Positions 24,236 through 40,528 are shown, counted from the stretch's first letter. The stretch: DNA of 64,000 nt from Pardosa pseudoannulata (GCA_032207245.1 CM063502.1:117333929-117397928); one strand, 5' to 3'. Translations and numbers: made by a program. The notes: generated by a model not told the origin, from the letters alone.

Positions 24236-25245
24236 AACTACAATTTTTTTATCAAATTTCTTATACATTTCAAGCTTTTTCTGCATAACTGGTTAAATAT
24301 GTTGCATTAATAAGATATTGAACTATAACATCAAAAAAATGTTATTACATATGCAAGAAGCCTTTGGACAAAATCGTCAATAAAATAAAAAATTATCGAT
24401 GTTCAAATTATAAAAAAGTAAATGCAAATCCACATGGTTGCTACTCATAATCAGTGCTCTCCTACCATGGTAAATTAACGATTTTCTTGTTTTTGGACAT
24501 CAAAGTTGCAAAAAATTAGAGTGTCTTAAGTATTCCTTAAAATTACAGTACTGTATTCATTGAATTAAAATTAAAACCTATCTATTTGAATTACTTTTCT
24601 CCAGATATTATGAGTCTCTCCCTTTGTACATTTTCGTTTCTGATTACAAAAGAATGATTTTCAGATTAAGTACTAAATGATTAGACAGAATAATTATTTA
24701 GAAAAAATTAATTCTAAAATTACAATGTTTTTGTCAAATTTCTTAAAAATTTCAACCTTTTACTACATAACTGGTTAAATATGTTGCATTAATAAGATAT
24801 TGAATTTTAACAGCAAAAGAAATATATTTACATATGCAAGAAGCCTTTGGACTAAATCGTCAATAAAATAAAATAAAAAGCTATCGACAATCAAATTATA
24901 AAAATGTAAATGCAAATCCAGATGGCTGCTATTTAGAATCAGTGCTCACCTACTGTTGTAAATTAAAGATTTCCTTTAGTACTTTTATAATTAAGGGAAT
25001 ATGTTCAGTAATTTTTAAAGGCTTTTTGAACATCGGAGCTGTAAAAAATTAGTGTGCCGTAAGTGTTCCTTAAAATTACAGTAGTGTATTTATTGATTTA
25101 AAATTAAAAACCTATTTGAATTACATTTCTCCAAATATTATGAGTCTCTCCCTTCTTTGAATATTTTCGCTTCTGATTACAAAAGAATGATTTTCAGATT
25201 AAGTACTAAATGATTAGACAGAATAATTATTTAGAAAAGATTAAT
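24236..25245. repeat. 482-bp tandem duplication
   Basis: Copy 1 is about 24236-24716 and copy 2 about 24717-25245. Landmarks 'ctggttaaatatgttgcatt', 'atatgcaagaagcctttgga', 'atgagtctctccctt' and 'gattaagtactaaatgatta' occur in order in both. Copy 2 has roughly 50 extra bases near 24975-25030. Confidence 0.9.
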
Positions 25246-26414
25246 CGAAAAAATAACTTATTACGTAACGCCTTGAGTCTGAAATAAGGTCGTACTCTGC
25301 CCATTGCTATGCGTGCTCGATAGCCTTGGATAACTTTTAAATCTCACGATCATTTTTACTTTGAAAATAATGAATGCTGATATTTTATGTAATAAAATTT
25401 AATTACAATCATTATGAATTTTTAAAAACATTTTACTGTCTTTATCAAACTAATTATACTTATAAAATGCTAGATTGTTCAAAAAGATACCTTTTCGTGA
25501 TATCAAAATATTTTAGAAAGATTTAGATTTATTATACTTTTACACCATTGAAAATAATTGTTAAACACAAATAGAAATATAATGGAGTTTTAATATCATG
25601 CTAGTTTTCTAGAAGCATAGTTATTTTGAAATGGATAGCTTTATTTTTCTCATAAAAAGAATAAACAATGCAACCTTTTACTAGTCTGATAGTATGATAC
25701 AATATAAAAAACTGCTAATCAATTATTTTTAGTTCTCTTAATAAATTATTTGAATAAAACATTGGTGCTGTTTATACATCAAATAACACAAATGAAATCG
25801 AGATAGGAGTAAAAATTACTTCATTTTCTGGAATGGTAATTACAACTGGCAAAAAGCAAAAGTTTAAAAAAATAAAATAAATACTTCACAGAATTATAGT
25901 GCTCTTTCTTCGATGAAATAAATTAAAAATCAGCACAGAACTCAACTTGTAGATTCATTCTTTCTTTAAATTTCGAGTTAAGTATTAAATAGATGGTAGT
26001 GGTTAATTAGTTGAGGTAAGTGACTATTCACGACACCCCTATTAAATTAATCTTTTTTCACTTATTGTTTTACTTTCTATTATATTATTAATTTAAGTTT
26101 GTCCTTAGGTTATTTTTTCTTCTAAATTTGTCAAACTTCATTAAAATATACGAACACTGTTAAGTGATCGCCTTCAAAATTCAATTGTTTTGTGTAATCG
26201 TAAAATAGTTAGTGATGTAAGAGCTTTAATTATTTTACTAAATCTTTAAAAAAGCTATTTTTTAAAGTTTCCGGACCTCGTACCCTTTTAAGTTGAATAT
26301 CCTTATTTTAGAATCCCAATATAAATCATTATCACACCAGACAAGGCTTGAGGGAAATTAGCTATTCTTCTTGCTTATAGATGCATATATAATATTGCCC
26401 ATGAATAAATTTTA
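25246..26414. other. AT-rich intergenic DNA, nothing recognised
   Basis: No repeat family or coding-like segment was recognised between the two duplicated blocks. Confidence 0.5.
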
Positions 26415-26785
26415 ACCATAAACTTATAAGTTCTATTTATGATATTTCAATAGCGTTTGTACTGTATATTTTACCTAACAAAAATTCGACATTCACTGTT
26501 TAATAATGACATGCTTAATAACTGCTTAACACATGCTTAACACTGCTTAATAATACAAGAATAGACTATATTTTCTATTTGAGTCAATTAAGGGATTGTT
26601 GATTTACGACTGATAAACTATTTTTTCTAACCAACAAATAAAATATCTTGAATTTCTTTATTACAACTTATAAATTTTCCGGTGTAATTTATTACAGCTC
26701 TCAGTCTTCATATTTATCAGTCATGCATAACTCTCTTTAAAATAATATCTTTAAAGCTCTGAATAAATTTAAGATATCATTTTTA
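26415..26785. repeat. Dispersed 350-bp repeat, copy 2
   Basis: Second copy of the repeat at 23810-24165, same orientation, with a ~20-bp insertion near 26462-26485. Confidence 0.85.
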
Positions 26786-27392
26786 CCTAATATCACACTA
26801 TGAATGTTTACTAGTGGTAACATGTTTATTTATAGGAAATAGTTTTGTAGCAAACGACAAGTGAAAGCTAAAAAGAACATTTTTTAACCCTTTTTACGCA
26901 CAAAATCATTCTTTTCGAAGCTTTAATTTTTACTGTACATCTGAAAATAGGAGAAAAAAAATATTCATATTTTGATATGTAATTCACTCCAAAGTTGTAT
27001 CACAAAACATTTATTAAATTGTTATTTCATTAAATAGTAGTTAAAAATTATTTTCATTAATGCCCATCTTATTTATTGACTGGTGATCCATTCATAGGTT
27101 CTAAGACATTAAACATATTACTATCAAATTAATCCCTAATAAATGTTATTTTGCTTCTTTGTACATTTTGGGATGGCAAATTTGTTAACATGAACATAAT
27201 ACTGTAATAATTATAACTGAATGGTTTATTAAATTAAAACAATTAAAGAAAAAATTCCTTTTTCTTAATATTAGTTTAAAGAACTTTTATAGAAAAGAAA
27301 TGTCCACTTTAAATAAAAGTACCATATTTAAATTTTCTTTAGTTCCAATGTACCTATTTAACGGTTAGTATTCCAACATATTAGATTTCAAA
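26786..27392. other. AT-rich intergenic DNA, nothing recognised
   Basis: No repeat, tRNA-like or coding-like feature was recognised. Confidence 0.5.
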
Positions 27393-28199
27393 TTTTACTA
27401 GACGCTTCAAGAATAAAATAATCATAATAAGTTGCTTCTAAAAGAGAGAATGTTAACACTTCCAAATTGTTTATATATTATATAAAGTGAACAAAACATC
27501 TGCTATCTACATTTCTTTCATTCCTCCCTTAATCGATCAAGAGAAAGAGAGCTTAAAAATAGTCCGTAATAATACAATATAACGTTTGTAATTTTGCTTT
27601 TCACTTTATACAAAACTTTCTCCTTCCTTAAGCTTGTTGCATTAAGGTTAAAAAAATAAAATTTTACTTGACGCTTCAAGAATAAAATAATCATAATAAG
27701 TTGCTTCTAAAAGAGAGAATGTTAACACTTCCAAATTGTTTATATATTAGATAAAGTGAACAAAACATCTGCTATCTACATTTCTTTCATTCCTCCCTTA
27801 ATCGATCAAGAGAAAGAGAGCTTAAAAATAGTCCGTAATAATACAATATAACGTTTGTAATGTTGCTTTTCACTTTATACAAAACTTTCTGCTTCTTTAA
27901 GCTTGTTGCATTAAGGTTAAGAAAATAAAATTTTACTAGACGCTTCAAGAATAAAATAATCATAATAAGTTGCTTCTAAAAGAGAGAATGTTAACACTTC
28001 CAAATTGTTTATATATTAGATAAAATGAACAAAACATCTGCTATCTACATTTCTTTCATTCCTCCCTTAATCGATCAAGAGAAAGAGAGCTTAAAAATAG
28101 TCCGTAATAATACAATATAACGTTTGTAATTTTGCTTTTCACTTTATACAAAACTTTCTCCTTCCTTAAGCTTGTTGCATTAAGGTTAAAAAAATAAAA
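27393..28199. repeat. 269-bp tandem repeat, three near-identical copies
   Basis: Units start with 'ttttacta/tgacgcttcaa' at 27393, 27662 and 27931, exactly 269 bp apart. Differences are a handful of substitutions (for example 'tatattatataa' against 'tatattagataa'). Such low divergence implies recent expansion or ongoing homogenisation. A fourth unit would begin at 28200 but diverges after four bases. Confidence 0.95.
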
Positions 28200-28347
28200 T
28201 TTTAGTTAGAAAGTAAGATTGAATCCTTATGGGTTTGTAATGGCAGAATAGAAGAATCATGTTTGCGTCATAAGATCAACAAAACATTATTACTTCAAAT
28301 CGATGATCCGGATAGGTTAGAAACAAAGGTTGATTGATTGGGACGGC

Positions 28348-28820
28348 TACAGTCAATGATTTAAAACTAAAAGAGCAATTAGACTGGAACTTAGTGATTT
28401 GGAAAGGCTACTAACAATACAATAAAGCGAAAAAAGAAAGAATTATTTGAAAAATAATAATCTAAAAATAAAAACTAAAAATTATCTAAAATTACCGTAT
28501 TAAAACAGGTCTCTGGGCTAGCATTTTATTATAAGAAGCACTACAAAGATAATAAATCCATAATTGATCTTTTTTAAGTATCCTCCTCCTAAAGTATCAT
28601 GTTTACATCAAATAACTTCTCAGGACAAAGAGAATTTTTATAATTAGTAAACGTATAGTTTTCCTCAGAGTTCAGATGTTTTAGCTAATGCAAAGAAATG
28701 TTCTTTTGTGAAAGTTTTATTGTATATGACCAGCGAAAATACTTTTTTCTTATTCCTTGTATTTGTACTGTAATATTTTAAGTTGATAATTAACTGCTAA
28801 AATGCCTTTAACTCAGATTT
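28348..28820. repeat. Dispersed ~460-bp repeat, copy 1
   Basis: Collinear with 29989-30440: 'ctacagtcaatgatttaaaa', 'agcaattagactggaa', 'gtctctgggc', 'aagaagcactacaaagataa', 'acttctcaggacaaagagaa' and 'tatgaccagcgaaaat'. Similarity begins at the tRNA-unrelated sequence 'ctacagtcaatg' and has no terminal repeats. Confidence 0.88.
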
Positions 28821-29988
28821 TTTGTCATAATTTTTAAAAGAATACACGAATACATATAATGCAAAAATAAAGTTTAGTAAAGAAAACTAAAAAGGGTGTT
28901 GGTTTACTTTATTCTCATATTTCATGCACTTATCTCTCGTTTACTATTTCTATACAAAGATTTCTAATTTAATTTATAACCGGTAATGTTTCTCCCCGTA
29001 AGCAAGTAAAAATGTATAAAATTATCATCTATAATTACTAAAATGTACACAAAAAATTCAAAGAATGATTGATATTAAAGACCATCTCTATAATAAACTT
29101 CCTTATATATCTATGCTGATATTATTAATTGGAATTAAATGCTTTTATGAATGCAAATTAACGGAAACACACAGAAAAGTTTTGAAGAGCGTGGGTTATC
29201 TATTTTATAAGTATATGTATATATATTTATCGTATATCGCACTGAAAGATACAATATACAGAAGAGATAAGATCATTTTAATCCTCTTAACATATATTCC
29301 CAAATATTTTCTTTTACATTTCCTTAAATAGCATATTTCTAATATAGAATTAGTTTTAATGAATTCTAAAATAATTAAATTTCTACCATATTTATACATA
29401 TTTTGGGTTATTTATATATATTCTTTACTCATTTTCAAAATGTGTTTACATTCATGCTTCATACTTTCTTGAATTTTTTAATGACTAATATTATGCACCA
29501 ATTATTTTAATAACATATTTTTATACTTTCTACTATCCCATTTTCTCGACCTAGATAATTTTATATAACAAACGCATTTGCAACTTATGTTCTCGCCTTT
29601 TTTAGTTTATTATGTAGGCGTTCCTTAGTTACAGCTGCTAGTAAAGAAAAAAAATTTGGTTTGCAACATCAGGAATTCAGGTTTTAGTCTAGTTATTTAT
29701 AGATAACAATTTACAGTCATTAGGCTCTTGAATTTTTAAGTTTGGTGATTCAATTAGGCTGCTTTACACCAGAAAAACCTGTAGAATGATCAAAAATAAA
29801 TTTCAATCTTTTTTATAAATGGGTTAAAGTTTTGTGGTATATTTATAAAAAAAACATTCATGGAAAATCAAAGGATTTTTAGTAATGAAATGAGTCATGG
29901 AATAATCTTCAATAAAATATTTAGACTTATAACGTTATTATTAAAGATTGAAGTAATTTATAAATTTTATTCTGGTATTAATAAAACC
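28821..29988. other. AT-rich intergenic DNA, nothing recognised
   Basis: Includes the 88-codon frame at 29065-29331, composed mostly of Y, I, K and L with no domain. I regard it as chance. Confidence 0.5.
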
Positions 29989-30440
29989 TACAGTCAATGA
30001 TTTAAAACTAAAAGAGCAATTAGACTGGAATTAGTGATTTGGAAAGGCTACTAACAATATAACAAGCGATAAAAAAGGAATTATTTGAAAAATAATAATC
30101 TAAAAATAAATACTAAAAATGATCTAAAATTATAGTACTAAAACATGTCTCTGGGCCAACATTTTATTATAAGAAGCACTACAAAGATAATAAATCCATA
30201 ATGGATCCTTTTTAAGTATCTTCCTGCTAAAGTATCATGTTTATATCAAATAACTTCTCAGGACAAAGAGAAATTTTTTAATTAGTAAATGTGTTAGTAT
30301 GCTTCAGAGATCAGATGTTTTAGCTTATGTAAAGAAAGTTTTATTGCATATGACCAGCGAAAATATTTTTGTATCTTATTCCTTGTATTTGTACTGTAAC
30401 ATTTTAGGTTGATAACTAACTTATAAAATGCCTTAATAAC
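29989..30440. repeat. Dispersed ~460-bp repeat, copy 2
   Basis: Direct-orientation partner of 28348-28820, slightly shorter because of small deletions (for example near 30325). Confidence 0.88.
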
Positions 30441-32930
30441 TTCCAACTTAACATCATTCAACGGATTATTAACATCATTCAACGGAGTTTTAAAAAAAAC
30501 GCATTTGAATAAATACAATTATTTTGAAATAAGTTATTGAAATGTGAATGCAATTAATGTATCTATATCAATAATAGTAAAATTATTTTAATCTTCAGTA
30601 CCTTGATTATTAACTAATTATTGAAAACAAATATAGGAAAATAAGCGTGGCAGTAAATTTTCCTTTCGATGCTGGAGGCACTTTTAAACTTCCGTTTACC
30701 TTCAAATGTTAATAAAATTAAAAAATTATGTGTTACTTAATAATCTATAAATAATTTTAAAATTTATTCGGAATTAAAACAAATCTTGAGAGGGCAAGAT
30801 TTTTGTGCTATAAAATATTTTAAATCCTTTATCTAGAGGAATTTATAAAAGAAATTTGAGGTAATCCATCCATATTTATTCAATTAAGCATATCATAAAA
30901 AAATATTTTATTTCCCATTAAGATGTCAATTTACTACTTTCCAATTGCTAAGTGGTAAAGAAAATTTAAATTCGAAAAATGTATAGACTTGTATATTTTG
31001 TGGAAATAATGAAAACTTTTAAGTTTTTTTCAATAATCTTATTGATCCAAAAAAGCTCTATTTAAACAAAGAAAATAGAAAAGTTTAGAAAGATATGTAC
31101 GCTAACAACTAAAAGGGCATAGAGGTTAATTCTAGTAAATTATTATCTTATCTACAAGGCTTCAATTATCTACAAACTTGAAAAGAAAAATTCATAGAAA
31201 CGTTCAGGATTTGACGTATGCTATTATTCACTTCAAAGAGCTACTAAACATGCAGACAACTTTCTTTCAAGTTTATACTAAGAATTGATCACTGCTTATG
31301 AAATAAAATGTATTCCAATTCCAACTACAATAGCGCTTTACGCGTAAAATGCTGTATTACTTGTTTTAGTTATGCAACAAACAAATGTTTGCCTGGTGTA
31401 TGTATTAAAAACAATATAAAGTACTCAAAAACTATTATAATGTACAACAATAATGGTAAGACGTGAGTTAATATTATGATACAGCTTTTCTCAAAATGCA
31501 ATACATGCTATTCCATTCCTATTAATCTTCGACAATTTTCCAGTAGAATAAATTGGTAACTCTCAAATGTAACTGTGTGGGTTGGGAAATCATGACGCGA
31601 GGTAGAATAAATGAGCCTATGGCGCCTTGGAGAGCGCAAAGGAGCTTTCGCAACTCCTACAACTGACCATGTGCGTGGATGCTAATGCGATACCGAGAGA
31701 CGTTCTAATTTTCACCTTAACATCGGCGGCTCGTTTGTGAGGTGTGGTCTGTACGTGACCACTGGTCAGCTGGATAAATCGAGTCACGTGATATCACTTC
31801 TCGTACGACGAGCTCAATTATACTTCAGACAGTTGAGGCTGAAACTGTTGAGTGACGTGTAGACAAGTTAACAATTAGATTTAAAAAATGATTCTGGCAT
31901 GTTTATTGTTTTTAAGACTATAAGTTAAAATATATTCATTTTAAAGAGCCATTGATTACAGTCAGTTGCTTTTTCGTAAATGTTAATGCCGATGATAATC
32001 TTACTTATATAACAGCAAATTTTGCTATAAGATAAATTCTTGAAACTCAAAGCATTATTTACAAAATATACACTTAACAAATAATTAAACACAATAAGGC
32101 AATTATATTATTATTATTAGTTAACAGCAATGTATTTAAACGTTTTGAACAAAATAAATATCGTTACCATGAATTAGATATTTTTTCAAAAGTTTTCTTA
32201 ATGTTCTCTTATTTTAATTCGTACTCTCTATGGTATGTAAGCATCATGCTACAATCTTTCAGTATTTATTTCTCTGTTTTAATATTTACACTCTCTTCTT
32301 GTTAATAAACATTCACTAATGACTTGAAAAAATTAATTTTCTTGTTTATTTTTATTATTCAAAGAAATGTATCCAATAGCTACATATATCAGTTATAAAT
32401 AACACTTCTTTTAGCTTTTAATGATTTTTTACAATATTAAGAATTTGTATAGGTGTAGATAAATAAATTTTCATTGATCATAGTTTTGTAAAATAATATT
32501 ATAAAGATAAATATTAAAATAAATATAAAAACATGTGTTAGATAAATAGGTGTACTTAGTTCCATAGTGTAAAATTCCCTATATAATAAATTTCATATTC
32601 TCGAAGGATTTTTTTTTTTATTTTGAAACGAAAGAGTCGGAAAACCATTAAGTTTCATTATTCTAATATTTGTTCAACTAACTCAAATAACCAATTCTAA
32701 AATATGTGTCTTTTGTAACATTGAATAACTAATCTAAACTTTCATGACAGTATTTTAAAACTACAATCACGGCTGAGTTTTGAAAGAGTAATGTGGCTAG
32801 TTAATGAAATAAATGACTCAATGACCTTAAGAGTCGAATTCGTGAAATCTTTTGAGCTATTAACCGAGATGCCAGAGTGGATATGACAGATGAGCTTCTG
32901 TGCTTCTTAGATGTTATTACTTTTAGAAAT
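30441..32930. other. Intergenic DNA with an unexplained GC-richer islet at 31575-31870
   Basis: Most is AT-rich. About 31575-31870 is markedly richer in G and C, with several CpG (for example 'ctcgtacgacgagctc', 'acatcggcggctcg'). No open frame, tRNA-like head or confirmed LTR ends were found in it. Confidence 0.45.
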
Positions 32931-32935
32931 GTGCA

Positions 32936-33595
32936 CTTCGTTTGTATTTGCTACTTATTACGAAAGTGGAACTGCTTAACCATCATATTTGTTTGCCAAA
33001 CTACATCATTTATTCATGAGCAGTATTTAATTTAATGAAGCTTCTAATAAAATATTGCCTTATAGTAACCTTGTATATTTCTTATATTTAACACGATGGG
33101 ATAAAATAAATATTTTTCCATAGAAGTTATTTTTTTCAAGTACTATGGTACTTCGGCATACTAATTTCTCGGTCTTAGCAAAGACTAGCCTCAGCAAAGA
33201 CTTTCCTCAGAAGTCTTTGCTAAGTCAATATTTTGACTCAAATTGCATCCTACTTGTATTTTCTGCATATTATGGAAGTGAATTTACTTAACCACCTGAT
33301 TTGCTTGCCCATCTGCATCATTTTATTCATGGGTAATATCAAATTTAGTAAAGCCTTTAGTAAAATATGTACAAATACGTATTTTTCAAGTTAAGAGTTG
33401 TCGCTGAGTCAGTATTTTGTTTTGAGTTACAGTAGTATATATTAGTAGCTTATTACGGAAGGGGAGCTACTTAACACTCTTTTTTGTTTGTCAATCTGCA
33501 TCACTTATTCATTACAGGTATATAATTTAAGAAAGAGTCTGATAAAATATTGCCTTTAAATATCCTTATATATACCTTATATTTAAAATGTTAAA
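32936..33595. repeat. Three diverged ~180-300-bp repeats with a foldback
   Basis: Three copies carry 'cttattacg/atattatgg..aagtgga/gaa', 'acttaac', 'tttgcttgcc..ctgcatcat', 'ttattcat' and 'aaaatat' in order near 32950, 33265 and 33450. Within the first interval, cttagcaaagact (33174-33186) pairs with agtctttgctaag (33212-33224). Confidence 0.7.
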
Positions 33596-34748
33596 GAATC
33601 TGGGGCATTTTACCTATTTTTAAATAATCAACCCAATTTTCAGCATTTTATAGCTTAATTATATATTTAAAAAATAAATTGTTTATTAAATGTTAAGATA
33701 TCAATCTTTTTTAATTATGGGTTGTCAAAGGTTTTCTACATTTAACATAAATGTTTTTTATCAAAATTTCAATAATTGTTGTTTTTATACACATTCTTAT
33801 AACTATACAAAGTTTTTAATTGAAAATAAAGCACTGTCTTTAAAATAAACAACTATCATACTATATCAGTTCTACAAAGTTCATGAACAACTAAAACTAT
33901 CAATTAAAATTTTGAAATTTTGAATATTATTTTATTAAATCTTTTCTCCTTTGAACGTATCTTGTTTTCTCTCTCAGTTCATTCTTTTAATGATGTATTA
34001 TATTGCAATAATTTCTAATAAAAAAATTATTATAACAATAAGTATATAATGCTGTATGCAATTCGGTTGTTGTAAAACATATCAAATATTGAAATTTTCA
34101 TTTTTTATTTCAGTTTCCTGTCAAAATCTAAAATATTTTGTACCACACAATCAACAATCAAAAAGGAATGAAGCACACAATGATAAATTAATAATAGCTT
34201 AACATTTAGTAATAATTTCATTATTCTAAATAAATAGTTTGAAAATTATAGAATATGGTGAATGAGGTTGCCCTTTAAAGCAATTCAATGGTACCAGTCC
34301 ACGTAAGGTCAAGTGAATTTTCCTCTAAATCAATCAAAATTTTTCATATACAGTGGTACTTTGATTTATGAGTGCTTGAACATGCAAGTTTCACGATGGA
34401 TTAATAGTCAATAAGCCTACGCGAGTTTTCTTTTTTTATTTTTTTTTTAAGTTTTCGTGAAAAAAGACTATGAGTGTTGTGAATCAATGAAGTTTATGAA
34501 GTGTCTCATTTTGTATCTTTCTTTTATGTTACATAGAAAAATTTACATCATATGCTTGAAATGAGAGGACACTAATGTTTTGTAAACATATATATATTTA
34601 AATGCATCTATTCTTTTATAAAATGTCCTTATATTATTTTTAAAATGTATATCGTATCCAAAAATAGGTAGTACCTTATGTTAAAATAATGTCTTTGTCA
34701 TCAGATATTTCCCTTGAAAAGGATAATTCAGTATTACACAGACAGATA
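33596..34748. other. AT-rich intergenic DNA, nothing recognised
   Basis: No identifiable element was seen. Confidence 0.5.
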
Positions 34749-34752
34749 TTAA

Positions 34753-35369
<617 letters not shown>

Positions 35370-35373
35370 TTAA

Positions 35374-37602
<2,229 letters not shown>

Positions 37603-38270
37603 TATATATACAAATAACGATCAGATATATATAGATATAAATAGGAAAATATACATATAGATAGATATAGATCTGTATGGAAGGACGTTTCAAGTATAAC
37701 ACAGATAATAAAAAGTGTTTGTTATTGCTTGTTTTACACTAATTTTAGTTGCTTCAAGCACAATACAGATAAAAAATGTCCTTTCCTCCAACATTCTTGT
37801 AAAATATTGCATATTTCTCACTAATTTTAGTCAATATAAACATTTTAGAAGATCTTCATTCTTTTTCGTTTCAGAGTAATAATGGCAACAAAACAAAATT
37901 CCTGAAACAATATATAACATTTTCGTGATAAATGAGAAGGCAGGGGAACTAAACTTCCATTTAAGCAATTCATTTGGCCCAGTTTTCTATATGCTATGAT
38001 TTAAAATAGGATTTTGCTTTTTATTTTATTCATATCTTAATGCAGAAAACATTTTTAAAAAAAGTTGCTAACAATTTATTTTTGAAATAAATTACGAATT
38101 TGTTAACCTATTTTTTCACAAAGTAAAATACAACAACAAAATTCATGTACTGTTATCTGCAGTTGACCAACAGCGTTAATATACGTCATAATGTCATATC
38201 ATGAGATAATATGGATAGAAAATGTTTTAATTTCAACAATAACCGTCTGGTGATATGAAGGAATGTCTGT
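37603..38270. other. AT-rich intergenic DNA, nothing recognised
   Basis: No repeat or gene was recognised. Confidence 0.5.
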
Positions 38271-38283
38271 CCAAAATTTACTG

Positions 38284-38456
38284 GTTTCGGTTCGGAACGC
38301 TATGATTTACATTTCTGCAACAAAAGGGCTAATGAGACCTGAACCTACTCTTTAAAGCCGATTTCAAATGACTACAAACAACTATGCTATAGTATGATTC
38401 CTATTTGCACTCCGGAACCAGAGATCAGCGCCCTAACCATTCGGCCATTGTTTGGC
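38284..38456 (-). mobile_element. tRNA-derived SINE (family 1) with target duplication
   Basis: Antisense copy, with 'aatggccgaatggttagggc' as the A-box region on the minus strand. It is flanked by ccaaaatttactg (38271-38283) and ccaaaatttgctg (38457-38469), 12 of 13 identical. The B box is degraded ('tgcaaataggaatcata' on the minus strand), so it is probably transcriptionally dead. Confidence 0.8.
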
Positions 38457-38734
38457 CCAAAATTTGCTGACTTCGATAAACCACATGATTTTTATAAAAT
38501 ACAACCAGACACTCTTTTGTATAGATATAAAATGAATATACAAATAATTATAGATATATGAGATGATACGTGATATGATATCATATCATGTGATAAAGAT
38601 ACTGTAAAGATTTTAATATCGGCTATGACTGTCTGGTGATGTCTGGTCTAAGAATGTCTATCAAAAATTTGGTGACTTCGATAAACAGCATGAATTTACA
38701 TAAAAGACAACCACAGAAATACTCTATACGTATA

Positions 38735-39295
38735 CGAGGGTTGGGACATAAGTCATGGCAACTATTTTTTTTTTCTTGTAGATATGTGAACGGATCACAA
38801 ACGTATATGTGTCATGTGGAAGTTCTGCAGGCATAGTGTGTATGCAGAACAATAGATGGCTCTGTGATAGCTGGTAGTAGCGCAGCGAGGGATGTGAAAT
38901 CAGTCAGTTGGTGAGTGTCGTGCGTGATGGCAGTGGTCCGTGTTTAATAGCTTACATCAAAATAGCCGTTCGTCGAGGAAGAAATGCCATGAAATGTGAT
39001 AGTGAATTAGTAGAAGCCCTTGGGAATGCCACATCGTTGACAGCGTGTGGTGACAGTAGAAGGGGACTACTTTGAGAGTCTTAGGTCCAGGTTTGCTTTA
39101 TGCGTACTGTGTTATCATTCTTTTGCCCCGTGAAAGCCATATTGCCCTGAATACTACCGTAATAAATTAGTGTGTTACGATATTTCAGTGTTGTCCGCAC
39201 ATTAGTTAACACCTGGTCCTTTCGTCTGTATATGTCCATTTTCCAAACGGACTGGTATCTTCAAGAAAAAAAATAGTTGCCATGACTTTTGACAT
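38735..39295 (+). mobile_element. Decayed mariner-like element with transposase C-terminal scar
   Basis: Left TA then CGAGGGTTGGGACATAAGTC, followed by 'atggcaactatttttttt'. The right side (39265-39295) contains the complement, 'aaaaaaaatagttgccatga'. The outermost ~14 bp of the right end no longer match, so that terminus is eroded. At 39017-39079 one plus-strand frame reads PLGMPHR-stop-QRVVTVEGDYFES, a peptide like the C-terminus of mariner transposases, with a stop where a Trp codon would be expected. Upstream frames are full of stops. The element is a deleted, inactive copy. The segment after 39120 is not recognised and may be foreign to it. Confidence 0.65.
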
Positions 39296-39987
39296 AAATA
39301 TATATAGATAGGTAAAACTAATTATGACAAATTATATAAAATTAAATTCTGAAAAGTTAATTAATTTATACAACTAGGCCTTGAAAAATTAATTACAAAT
39401 TTATATTTTTATAAAATGCTTTAAAACCTTCAACAAATTTACACTATATATTAAATGACAAACTTCTGCATCTCGATACAGGTCTTTATATTCGCTGAAG
39501 ACCCGTTCATAACATTACATAGCAACAGACCAAACATGCTTTAATAATTTATTAGATATCTTTGGAAATGGCCTTCTGCTAAACTATGCAATGACGTACG
39601 GTACTTATGAAGGAGCTATTCATCATTCTTTTGACACTTAGTGGTGTTATTTAATAAACTGTAACTTTCTGCAGCTTTTTTAATTTATTCATTTTTTTAC
39701 TTTGTCCTACTTATCATACCTATTTTTACTTTAGAGCAGAACATTTACATTAACATAGTGCTACTGAATATAACAGCTTTAGGAGGAATCACTACATTTA
39801 AGACTTTCAAATCTAAATTATAAATGTCTTTCTACAATTCATTATAAAGCGAAAAGGTATATTCATTTTAGGACTAATTTTTTACAGGTTTAAAAAAATT
39901 AGTTTTTTTAGTTCAAATGGTATATTTTTTAAACTAACATAGAAAATAAATACCAAATTTTAAAGTTCCCTTATTTACAAAATAACA
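39296..39987. other. AT-rich intergenic DNA, nothing recognised
   Basis: No identifiable element was seen. Confidence 0.5.
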
Positions 39988-40528
39988 TTTGAAATACGGA
40001 CATAAGAAACTAATTTTTTTAAGTTATAGAAAAATATTTTTTTATTCTTTAAATATTTTTTTTTCTAACTCAGCTGGCATCTCAGGCAGTATATACTTTT
40101 ATGCCAATACAACGCTAAACATTTAACACCATCCGAGGAGCACGTGTAGCTTAAAGTATGCAACGGGCTTTTGAAATACGGACATAAAAACTAATTTTAT
40201 TTTAAGTTGAAGAAAAATATTTTTTTATTCTGTAAATCTTTTTTTTCTAATGCAGATGGCATCTCAGGCAGTATATGCCTTTATGCCAATACAAGGCTAA
40301 CCATTTAACACAATCCGAGGAGAACGTGTAGCTTAAAGTATGCTACCGGCTTTTGAAATACGGACATAAGAAACTAATTTTTTTTAAGTTGAAGAAAAAT
40401 ATTTTTTATTCTGTAAATCTTTTTTTTCTAAAGCAGCTGGCATCTCAGTATATGCCTTTATGCCAATACAAGGCTAACCATTTAACACCATCCGATAAGC
40501 ACGTGTAGCTTAAGGTATGCTACGGACG
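39988..40528. repeat. 182-bp tandem repeat, three copies, abutting a SINE
   Basis: Units start 'tttgaaatacggacataa' at 39988, 40170 and 40352. Each contains 'ggcatctcaggcagtatat', 'cctttatgccaatacaa' and 'cacgtgtagcttaaagtat'. The third unit runs directly into the antisense SINE at about 40520, the first two into the next unit. Confidence 0.93.
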
